Both the position numbers and the translations under genes were made by a program. The notes below the pieces were generated by a model. It had not been told where the DNA came from. It saw nothing but the letters and a program-made list of their open reading frames with translations, and searched no databases. A stretch of DNA of 64,000 bases from Hericium rajendrae (Eukaryota > Basidiomycota > Agaricomycetes > Russulales > Hericiaceae): contig CM065880.1 of NCBI GenBank assembly GCA_033439255.1, positions 1 through 64,000 of the forward strand, given 5' to 3'. Shown here one piece after another: positions 47,615 to 57,443 of the stretch (position 1 is its first letter; every line of letters begins with the position of its first letter).

Positions 47615-48464
47615 TTACTTCACAGCGGAGGGCTTGTCATCGGCGTTCTCCCACTTTTCAAATTCCTTCATGAACTTTTCCCATCGCCCGTCATGCCACT
47701 GCGTTAGCTCCTTCCACTCCCGACTGTCCGCGCTCCACAGCCGCTTCACCCAAACCAGCCATCCCGCAAGCGACACGTCCGCATAGCTCAGCTGTTCACC
47801 CATAACGAATGGCGTCCCGTCTCCATTTACCTTCATGCACTCATTCAGGTACTCAAGACCCGCCTTGAGGCCCGCCCACAGGTCCGCCTGCCTTTCAACC
47901 GGCGCGAGGTCCTCCAGCTTCTTCCTAAACATGGCCTCGCGCGTGCGACGGAAGTAATCCTGCGCGCGGGGGGAGAGCTCGGCATGCACACGCTCAAGCA
48001 TGAGCGGGAGCATCGGGCGCATCACGCGCTGCGCGATAACATCCTGCAAGAGCGCCGTGAGCGCGCGCGAGCCGCGTGGGAAGAGCGGCGCGCTGGCCGG
48101 GTACGCGCGCTCGAGGTAGAGCGCGATCGCGAGCGAGTCCGCGACGTAGGTCTCCGTGTTCGGGTCGTAGATGATGGGGACGCTGTAGTACGGCCGGCCG
48201 TCCTTCGCGCGCTGCGTGGGCGGCGTGCACGTGCGCGCGCAGAGCGCGGCGATGTCGGGGAACTCGACCCATTCGGTTTTGTAGGGGATGTGTTTGTAGT
48301 TCAGGGTGTATCTGTTTGGGCGGGTCGGTGGTGGTAGGTCTGGGCTTGGGATGTGTGATCTGTGGGGCGAGAGGTGCGCTTACCTTGTTTTCCATACGTT
48401 TGGCGAGAAACACGAGTTGTTCATACCGTGCAGGTCGTACAGGATTAGAGGCTTGTTCGCCATC
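47615..48464 (-). CDS. Glutathione S-transferase, one-base shift in exon 1
   Basis: Cytosolic detoxification enzyme joining glutathione to electrophiles. Exons on the minus strand: 48384-48464 and 47615-48311, with a 72-base intron. The N-terminal thioredoxin-fold half reads MANKPLILYDLHGM, then, only after skipping one base in the A-run at 48419-48422, CFSPNVWKTR and across the intron YTLNYKHIPYKTEWVEF, PIIYDPNTETYVADSLAIA. The all-helical half has GTPFVMGEQLSYADVSLAG and RLWSADSREWKELTQW. Without the shift the frame from the ATG leaves the family sequence, and no alternative start lies upstream in the correct frame, because TGA precedes it. Apart from this base the gene is complete, about 258 residues. 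It is either a very young frameshift or an extra A from sequencing. Confidence 0.8.
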
Positions 48465-49198
48465 GTGGACGGTCTGGACAGAGTGGGTGGACTAGACAGT
48501 GGAGTAGTTGGAGTGTCTGTCCCACATGTAGTCCGAGTCCGGGAGACGCTCGTGGCTCGCTTTGTTTCCTGGTTTCACGCGAGACTCAAGAACTTGGAAG
48601 GGAATTACCCCGCATTCTGTGGATTCCTGGACACCTATGGACCTACTTGTACACATGGTTCAAAAACCGGCGTTTGCCGACCACGCCGTTCATAGCGCTG
48701 CCCATAGCAAACTCACGACCGGAAGGCCGCGCTTTGCGCTGGAAAAACTCGAATATATTATTCGGATGAACATCTTCAAGTATCTTTTGGCTTGCACACT
48801 ATGGGAAGGCTGCCCATACTTAGCAGGCTATCATTTATTTGAATTCCTCCGTGCGAACACCCAATCCTACATTCTGGTTTGAATCTCTCGGGTTCCGTGA
48901 AAGGCAGTCACGATATTTATCTCTCGTTCGCCATCCTCGACGCGATGCTCGACATTGATGTCAACGGCGGAGCGAACGTCAGCGCCTCCGAATCTGATGC
49001 CCATACTTCCATATTCTTCGATCGTCGCCAGAGGCTCCAAGCTCTCCTTTCATGATCTTCGCTATTAACATCACAAGCGCCATGGCGGGCACATGGACAA
49101 GAAGCAAAGCCATATAAACCTTGACAGGCGGAAGGGGGTTCCAGCGCCTGCCTGGAGCCCCCCGCCTATCTGCCTATCGTAACGAGCAGCTAGGGATC
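48465..49198. other. Divergent promoter region
   Basis: About 730 bases between the GST and MFS starts. No gene or repeat recognised. Confidence 0.4.
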
Positions 49199-51501
49199 AT
49201 GGCCGACACCAAATATCTCGCCCATACGGAGAAAACTCCGGAAAAGGACCAGCAGGACATCCAGGACACAGACGATGTCTTTGGTGGCATGAATGCGATC
49301 ACGCAGGACGTATATGAGGAAGATTCTATTGACCCTGTGTACCAGGCCAAGGCTAGGATACTGAATGATGCACTGCAGGAAATTGGAATGGGCAAGTACC
49401 AGGTGCGCGTTGTGACCATCAGTGTTACAGGCTCATCTTACCTTTCACGACCTAGTGGTATCTATTCATTGTCGCGGGTTTTGGATGGCTCTCGTATGTT
49501 TCGCTCGTTGGAAGACTTCGCAGTACTGACTGGAATTCTGCAGAGATAACCTGTGGCCGGTGAGCGGTTTAACCCCGCTCGTTCAAAGCAGTGCCAGCTT
49601 CTGACAAAACGACAGATCGTGACAGGTCTTATCTTGTCGCCCGTCTTGAATGAGTTCAACTTTCAGGGACCCTTCCTCAAGCTCGGTCAAAATATAGGTC
49701 TGCTCGTAGGAGCCGCCTTCTGGGGCATCGCTTCTGATATCTGGGGCCGCAAGTACGTGGTTCTACTTCTCCCATTCATCTCCAGAACGCAAGATCCTGC
49801 CTATTTCCATGACTTCTAACATCTCTCAACGTCCGCTGAATCCACCTTCAGATGGTGCTTCAACCTGACGCTCGGCATCACGGGTGTGTTTGCCGTGGCA
49901 GCTGGCGGCTCTCCAAACTACATCGCATTGTGCTCGCTCGCTGCAGTTTGGAGCATCGGCGTCGGTGGAAACCTCCCTGTCGACTCTGCCGTCTTCTTGG
50001 GTATGTAAATTGGGCGTCACGTTGCATGTGCATGACACGACGTGTTTCTTTCAGAATTCGTCCCTGCGTCCCATCAGTATCTGCTCACGGTTCTGTCGGT
50101 ATGGTGGGCCCTGGGCCAGCTCCTCGGAAGTCTTGTAAGCCGACCTATTGTCAATAATACTGCTGTCGCCGCTTATCGTCACGCAGGTCGCGTGGCCGCT
50201 CATTGCGAACTACTCCTGTCCAACGACGATCCCGCCCTCGCCTTGCCCCAAGTCCTCCAATCAAGGATGGCGCTACTTCCTCTACGCCATGGGCGGACTC
50301 ATGCTCTTTCTCTTCGTGATCCGCTTCTTCGTCTTTCATCTGTACGAGAGCCCGAAGTACCTCATGGGCCGCGGGCGCGATGCTGAGGCGGTCGAAATCG
50401 TGCACAAGGTCGCGGAGTATAATGGGAAGCGCAGTGGGCTCACATTGGAAATGCTGCAGGAGGTGGATGAACGCTTCGCCGGTAAGGGCATCGTGGACGA
50501 GGAAAAGGCCCAGCAGGTGATGGATACATCTGCAAGGGGCGCGTTGGTGAGGACATTGAGGGAGTTCGGGTGGGATCACATAACGCCGCTGTTCAGGACC
50601 AAGAAGCTCGCATGGTCAACAAGCTTGCTCATTGTCCTATGGGGTGAGTATCACTTCGGAAGACCTGGTATCGAAAGCTGACCTTTCGGTGCAGCTCTCA
50701 TCGGGCTTGCATTCCCCCTGTAAGTTATACAGCGTCAGTCGGCGGAACAGCAGACTGACCCAAGGCTTCCGCAGATACAACAGCTTCGTGACCTACTTGT
50801 GAGACTCCACGATACTTGATGGGGCGGACAGCTAACAAGGCATTCCAGCCTCCAGATCCGTGGAGCTGACTTCGGCGATGGATCGGTATATATCACCTAC
50901 CGCAACGTACGTTACCCCGTCCTTCCCGGCGAAACGCGCACTAAGACCCGCCTGCAGCAAGTCATTCTCAGCGTCATTGGCGTGCCCGGTGCGCTCTTGG
51001 CCGGCTGGGCTGTAGAAATTCCCTACCTCGGCCGACGCGGATCGCTCGCGATCTCCACTAGTAGGCCCTAAACGTCTATCGGCTACCTCGTGTCTGACAC
51101 ATGCACAGTCGTCACTGGCGTCTTCCTCTTCGCATCCACGACGGCACGCACGTCCGATGCACTACTCGGGTGGAATTGTGGCTACAGCTTCACGAGCAAC
51201 ATCATGTACGGCATCCTCTATGCTCTCTCGCCCGAACTGTTCCCAACGCGAGACCGCGGGACGGGCAATGCGCTCGTCGCGAGCGCGAACCGCGTCTTCG
51301 GCATCATGGTGCGTCAGCCGGTCTCATTAGCTTTGTGCCACCGCTGATGCAGACGGCCTTGGGCTATAGGCGCCCATCATCGCGCTGTACGCGAGCTTGA
51401 CATCCTCGGTGCCGATATACATCTCTGGCGCATTGTTTATTGTGTCCGGGTTCATCGCGTTGTTGCTTCCGTTCGAGCCGCGGGGCAAGGCGTCACTGTA
51501 G
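49199..51501 (+). CDS. MFS transporter (SV2/phosphate-sugar-like type)
   Basis: Twelve-helix membrane transporter; substrate unknown. Thirteen exons: 49199-49402, 49456-49493, 49544-49559, 49616-49752, 49852-50000, 50055-50134, 50187-50643, 50695-50719, 50775-50798, 50849-50906, 50958-51060, 51109-51308 and 51370-51501; 540 residues. A hydrophilic N-terminus of about 65 residues leads to WYLFIVAGFGWLSDNLWP, then WGIASDIWGRKWCFN (first MFS loop). Next come GSPNYIALCSLAAVWSIGVG, FHLYESPKYLMGRGRDAEAV, a long central loop, VEIPYLGRRGSLAIST and SPELFPTRDRGTGNAL. The C-terminus ends FEPRGKASL. Loops of this form fit fungal membrane transporters annotated near the SV2 and inorganic-phosphate groups. 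Exon 3 is only 16 bases, and exons 8 and 9 are 25 and 24. All junctions keep phase. Confidence 0.88.
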
Positions 51502-52404
51502 AGTGCCTTGGAGCGTCGAAGGATCGCGATGCCACATTTCTTGCTTCCCAGTCCCATACTCGTCGTCATTTGAGACTAAAAAAAGGTTCCTATCATTGTT
51601 TTGTGACATGGATGATGGTGGTAGCCGGTGTTTTTGTTTCGGTCGCCCGCATGGTGTGTCCTGAATCTGTCAGGATTTTGGAGCTTGGAATGACTTTATG
51701 GACGAACTTCCCTGGCACGGCTGCCATCATTGACAAAATCCACCTTGCAGTGAATCAAGGCGGTGCAGCTCGCGTCGGCAATGTGCGGCCCGGTACCGTG
51801 CTGGCGGCTTGGCCAACATTCTTTTTGGCTTTACCTTCTCTTCCAGTCATGCTAAGTCCGCATCCTTAGCCTCGTTTCCTCCATTCATGTACGACGCACA
51901 ACGCCCGAAGCATGCTATACACCACTTTGACGCAGCGGTGGGTTTGTATGCCCGGTGAAAGCGGTGACTCCATGCGTAGCTGCTCGGGCGTCTGAGATAT
52001 TGATTGAATTGCATCTGTCACTTTCAGGTCCAGGCTTCAAAACGAGGAGGACGCCCCTTGGGTCCCCTCTTTGACAGGAAGTCCTCTGCCTCGCAATTGA
52101 GAATGGACAGGGATGGAAACAGGAAACTGCTGCATTCATCCATTCCGAGCAGCTCCCATCATGACCTAATGCAACATGGCCGCTCTGCGCTTCGTGTAAT
52201 GCTCCGAGCTGTCGTAAGTCTAAGCTCGTATAAAGCATCGCGAGGATTTGGTCATGGACGCTCTGCATAATATCCTGTCTGCTCTCGTTTTCCAATCCTT
52301 GGGCATACCTCCGTTTGGCATAGCCAGCCATACTTCGTCTATCTTGCCGTGTTCTTCACAGACGCGCCTTATTTTCTCCGCAATCTACCGGATATAGATT
52401 CACC
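51502..52404. other. Intergenic stretch
   Basis: About 900 bases without a recognised gene. The right end, close to 52404, should hold the promoter and leader of the prenyltransferase gene. Confidence 0.4.
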
Positions 52405-53994
52405 ATGGCCCCTGCAGCGCTGAGCCCTACTGCCCAGGCCATCTCACTCGGCCCTCAAGATATCAAGACGAAGGCCCAGCAGCAGATTTCCCGGCAGCGC
52501 TTTGTCGATACATGGGCGATCATCCGCGACGAGCTTCTCGATGCGTTCAAGGCGCAGGGCGTGCCGCCAGAGGCCGTAGAGTGGTACAAAAATGTAAGTT
52601 CTGATTAATGAAGGCGATCGCAGGCGTGATGGGTATCCCGTCTGCTCCACTCGGTCATAAACGCCTTCATTTCGTATCTACGCGCTCGACTTGCACGCAT
52701 TGCTGGGTATCATCACGTCCATCCGGTCCTATTCCCATGCGCTCCAGAGCTTATCCATCATCCTTACTTTATTCCGAGCATGGATCCTCTTCGCTCTATC
52801 TCCCCGTCTTCCGTCTCTACCTCCGAGAGGAGCGCGATCTGACACATCTTCGTGACGACAGTCTCTTGACTACAACGTTCCAGGCGGGAAGCTCAATCGC
52901 GGCCTGAGTGTCGTCGATTCCGTGGAGATCTTCAAGGGCCGGCCGCTGACAGATGACGAGTACCTCAAGGCAGCAATCCTTGGCTGGGGCGTCGAGTTGG
53001 TGCGTTTGCAGCTTGGCGTGTTCCTGTGCTTCTTCCGCGCGCTCCGTGCTCATTTGGCGTGATTGACAGCTGCAGGCCTACTTTCTGGTCACGGATGACC
53101 TCATGGACGGCTCGATAACGCGCCGGGGCCAGCCTTGTTGGTATCGCCTTCCAAAGGTCGGGAATATCGCAGTGAACGATGCCGGGATGCTCAAGAGCTG
53201 CATCTTTGTGCTGGTCAAAAACCACTTCAAGAGCGAGCCATATTATGTGGACTTATTGGAGTTGTATCAGGATGTCAGTCTTGCTGATCTGTCGAAGTCT
53301 CTCAGTGCTGACGGCTTCCGCGCTAGATGGCGTACATTACGGAGACTGGACAGCTGGTGGACCTGATCACCGCACCAGAGGACAACGTCGATCTGTCAAA
53401 GTTCTCCCTCAACCAGTATGTCTGTGCTTGACAGGGCCGCACGTCCTCTGACTGACCTCCCCTGCCAAAAGCTACAAAACGATCGTCACCTTCAAGACCG
53501 CGTTCTACTCCTTCTACCTCCCCGTCGCCCTCGCCATGACGATGTGCCGCATCCCCGTCCGTGTAGAGCAAACCACGCCGTATAAGACCGCGCTCGACAT
53601 CCTCATTCCGCTCGGCGAGTACTTCCAGATCCAGGACGACTTCCTAGACTTCGCGGGCACGCCGGAGCAGATCGGTAAGATCGGCACGGACATCGTCGAT
53701 AACAAATGCTCATGGTGCGTCAACACCACCCTTGTGGTCGCCTCGCCCGCGCAGCGCGCGGTGCTCGACGCAAACTACGGGCGCAAGGACCCGGCGTGCG
53801 AGGCGCGGGTGAAGGCTGTGTTCGAGGAGGTCGGGCTGCGGGAGAAGTACGATGCGTATGAGCGGGAGGCGTACGAGCGGCTGAGCGCGATGATCGACGA
53901 GGTGCCGGAGGTGGAGAGTGTGGATGGGGGCGCGGTGTTGAGGAAGGAGGCGTTCCGGGTGTTCTTGGAGAAGGTTTACAAGAGGTCGAAGTGA
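52405..53994 (+). CDS. ERG20: Farnesyl diphosphate synthase
   Basis: Condenses isopentenyl and dimethylallyl/geranyl diphosphate to farnesyl diphosphate, the branch point to sterols, ubiquinone, prenylated proteins and the sesquiterpenes abundant in mushrooms. Exons: 52405-52593, 52862-52999, 53070-53273, 53327-53415 and 53472-53994; 380 residues. The first Asp-rich motif is [20 protein letters not shown] (Asp118 onward) and the second is [11 protein letters not shown] (Asp262 onward). [19 protein letters not shown] is restored across intron 1, and [12 protein letters not shown] and DNKCSW are also family marks. The N-terminus is about 25 residues longer than in yeast. Intron 1 is 268 bases, against 53-70 for the rest; the conserved sequence joins perfectly across it, so no exon is missing. 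The acceptor of intron 4 is AAAAG. Confidence 0.95.
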
Positions 53995-54988
53995 ATGCTT
54001 ACGAGCGTTCGTGTCGATTCGGCCGTACCTTGTGGCACTGCATACACTGTATTGTTTATCTCCGAGAATACACTGTATTATTTATCTCCGATGGGCAAAG
54101 AACTGTATAGTATGCAATATACAGTGTTCGGTTGAGATGTAACCAGTTCTTGGGAGGCTGAAGGAAGGCGGGGTCGGCAAACGCCGGTTACTACTCTGAT
54201 CAAGCACCAGTGGCTGCTCCGCTGCTCACCGTCAACCATCTGTCAATCTCGACTCGAACATCTTGCAGGGCTGCCATGACCGAAGTCCTGATGGTGTATC
54301 CTCTGAAAGAATGAAAAGTCGGATCAAGGTCGTGAACAGTCAGTTCGAGGTCGAGATGGGACTAGATAGAGATGAAATAAAATGATTTTGACAGCGAGGC
54401 GACTTACTTCGTCAATGGCCAGAAAACAAGCGAAGAGGAATTCTTGGCACCGCCAATTGCGCTGTCGGTGCTTGGCGTCCGGTAGAAGGCTGCCTGGAGT
54501 TGCAGCGTAGTCGCAAGTCAGTCGGAAGTAGCTTGATGGAAAGTCAAGCGGACGTTGAGTGCAAGTCGCGCGCACGTCGATGCGAAGTCGAGGACAAATC
54601 GTTGGCAACGCCACGACCGTCCGATGGCCGTCTTCGCATAGTCACGATCCAGTCGCGGTGAGTCGGCGCGAGTTGTAATCGAGTCGGTTTTCAGTCATAT
54701 TCAAGTCGGCAAGTAGTCATTCTCAAGTCAATGGTCGGTCACACTCAAGTCAGCAGTCAGTCGCACTCAAGTCGAGCTGCTTCGATTCGAGTCGAATCGA
54801 TGTATTGTTTGCTCGAGAGATTTTACTGCATGTCGGCCGCACATCTCGACAAGTCAAAGTACTCATTTTACCATACCATTGAATTAACTCGTTGCCTTCC
54901 CTGCAGGACTGCCACCTACCCGCCCAATGTCCCTCTTCGACGACTCGAACAACCATGCCTGCCCTCCGCCAAGCTGCTCCGGTTGTAG
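53995..54988. other. Intergenic stretch with degenerate sequence
   Basis: About 1 kb. It holds a duplicated TCTCCGA...ACTGTAT stretch near 54046-54110 and the CAAGTC-rich tract listed separately. No gene. Confidence 0.4.
54500..54785. repeat. CAAGTC-rich degenerate short repeat
   Basis: AAGTC occurs at least eight times in under 300 bases, mostly as CAAGTC followed by AG, GG, AA or GA, with further AGTCG copies between. Spacing is irregular (about 15-40 bases) and the tract has no coding frame. It looks like an old, decayed simple repeat or a clustered binding motif. Confidence 0.55.
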
Positions 54989-55273
54989 AGCACTGAAATT
55001 GCCTCGGGCTTGAACGCGCTGCACAAGCACGGCATCATCCACCGCAATGTGAAACTCGCGAACGTCCTGTTCGGCACTGACAGCCATGCGCGCGTCGCAA
55101 ACTTTGGCCTCGTGCGGTGCTTCAAGCCACACGGGGTGGCAGGGACCGTGCTCGCCTTGTACATTGACGGGCGGTGCGTTCTCATGCCCGTGCGCTGCCC
55201 GATGATGGCGGAGGTGAAGGATGCTGAGATGCTGCGTGAGCTGCGATATTTGTATACGGTCGACCGCAGCTGA
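54989..55273 (+). pseudogene. Protein-kinase fragment, catalytic loop degenerate
   Basis: An 94-codon open stretch matches only the catalytic-loop part of a Ser/Thr kinase: ALHKHGIIHRNVKLANVL, then RVANFGLVR. In active kinases these are HRDxKxxN and DFG; here both aspartates are Asn (HRN and NFG). Nothing resembling the ATP lobe precedes it and the sequence after the loop has no kinase C-lobe features. It is most likely a relic of a kinase gene; basidiomycetes carry many such degenerate copies. A stop precedes the frame at 54986-54988. Confidence 0.6.
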
Positions 55274-56184
55274 AGACCTTTCAACTTACCCGATAAGTAA
55301 TGATTAGCACTTCTGTATACCTACCCACCAGCCGTTAGCTCTTATGTTCTCAATCCGAAATGAACATACATATACCAAAACACCACCTTCTTCCACAGCT
55401 TCTAAGCCTCTGATACTTCTCCAGATCGCGTGCACATGCGCCCGCCCTGCCCTGATGCACCATTGGACTCGCGCCGACTTTCTGATCGACTCACTTCTTG
55501 CCTTTCTTCTTGCCCGGTGAGCAGCAATGCGCGAGATCGCACCTGTGTGTGCATTGTGCCATGCGCGGGGGTGCGTGATGCGGTACGCGTGGCCCATCTG
55601 ACATGTGCGACGAGAGGAAGCTGAGCAGGCACGTCTATGGGTGTGGCACAACTGCCTGTGCCTCCTAGGATACCGCAGCTTGACCACATGCACACAGCAA
55701 TTAATACAAGCAGCAGGAGAAAATGGAGATAGAGGCAAATTGGACTTACATAGGATGCGCAGTAGTGGTGGAGCAGCCCTGCAAGGTTGACCTTCAGCTG
55801 GGCTGCCTATGGCTGGGTGTTCTGCTCGCGAAAAGAGAAAAGGCAATAGAAGGCACTAAAGAAGGCAAAGGAAAAGAGAAGACGGAGAGCGGAATGATTC
55901 GAGTAGTAGAGGAAAAGACGAACCAAGAGCGCTGATGCAGTGCTGACAACGCTATGCAGTGCATTATGTAAACACAGTTTCCTAATTCGCCTCGAGATGC
56001 CTCCAGCCCTGCATACTTACCTTCATGCAGACAAAGGAGGAGGAGCATTGACTTCTCCTGAACATTGTAATCTAACACACTATTTGCTTGCCAGTAAAAA
56101 TGAGATGCTGCAAATTTGGAGAAAGGCTCTTCTTGTCCTGAAATTTAATCTTGATCATGTCTGGTAACTCAACCTTCCTTAATG
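55274..56184. other. Intergenic stretch
   Basis: About 900 bases with no convincing gene on either strand. Confidence 0.4.
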
Positions 56185-56510
56185 CTGTCAATAGTGTTGA
56201 ACAACTTCATCTCTCTGGACATTGTTGATAGTGTTGGATGACTCCACTTTTCTTCACGTCATTGATGGTATCAATAGTGTCAGACGACTCCACTTCTCTT
56301 CACGTTGTCAATGGTATCGATAGTGTCGGACGACTCCATCTCTCTTCACATTGTCAATGGTGTCGGATGACTCCAGCTCTTCTTCACGTTGTTGATGGTG
56401 TTGACAGTGTCGGACGACTCCATCTCTCTTCACGTTGTCGATGGTGTCGATAGTGTCGGATGACTCCACTTCTCTTCACGTTGTCGATGGTGTTGATAGT
56501 GTCAGACGAT
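56185..56510. repeat. 46-base minisatellite, about seven copies
   Basis: Unit: GACTCCATCTCTCTTCACGT followed by TGTCGATGGTGTCGATAGTGTCGGAC. The GACTCC anchor starts at 56240, 56286, 56332, 56369, 56416 and 56462, with a partial unit on each side. One unit is about nine bases short. Copies differ at a few positions, mainly C/T and A/G transitions. Open frames across it are by-products of the repeat. Confidence 0.9.
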
Positions 56511-57443
56511 GATGCGCCCTTTAGCGCGCCTTGCAACGGCATTGCCCACTCCCCGCCTCCTTGCCCGTCCCGCTTCACTTCACCTCCGCCGCACCAAGTC
56601 TGCCCACCGCGATGTTGCTCCCTGCACAGGACAAGTGCCCCCACGGGTTTGGGACCGACCGGTTCGGACTAAAGCCGGTGTCCCGTGGTCCGATGCACCG
56701 AACGGGCAGGAGATCAACCGGCCGGACGAGTCAGCGGCACAGGAACAGAAGCGCGCCCAGAGAACCAGCCGGCTCAATCAACGCGCCCTCGAACGCCCAC
56801 ACGCCCCCGGATCACGAGCGGCGCCCGCGACAGTGCGTTACTGACGTCATCCCAGCCATTCCAGCTCGACGTGCCCGCCGTTCCCGACGCACGCCCCGGG
56901 CGACGTTGTAAGGCGGCACCTTTGATTCGTTCGTACCACGCGCACGCCCTCTGCCCTGCACGGGCCGAGCCGCAACGACTCCACTCGCCAAGGGACCCGG
57001 AGCAGGCAGGATCAGGAAGGAATTGGAGATTGGGTCGGTCAGCGGGAGGTTGTCGTAGGAAGTCACGCCGGGCCGCCAGAGGCGGCCTTGCCCATTTGTA
57101 CCGTAGCTACTGACTTAGAGAATCAGAACGGAATCTGCCTTTTTCCCCTCAGTGGTCAGATCTCACAAAGCCCGCCGTTTGACGTTCTCACCCCAGTCTC
57201 TAAGCACGTCTCAGACGTAGCTCTTCTCACTTTCTCGTGTCGCTCATCATATTCGTCGTACTCGTCGCCGCGCCGTTATCTACAAGCCGTATCACCTAAG
57301 ACCCGTGAGTCTTGTCGTACCGTCATCGTCCCTAGCAGAGCCGTGTCGGAAGTCGCCCGCGCGCAGCAAGCTCGCCCTCCGCGGCCTTGCTCCCCTACCC
57401 GTAGTACGATCACCCGTCAGCTACACGTCTCGGCGCTCCCCTC

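Noticed and set aside
56185-56510. CRISPR-like array at the 46-base repeats
   Set aside because: Whole units repeat with no unique spacers, and this is a eukaryotic genome.
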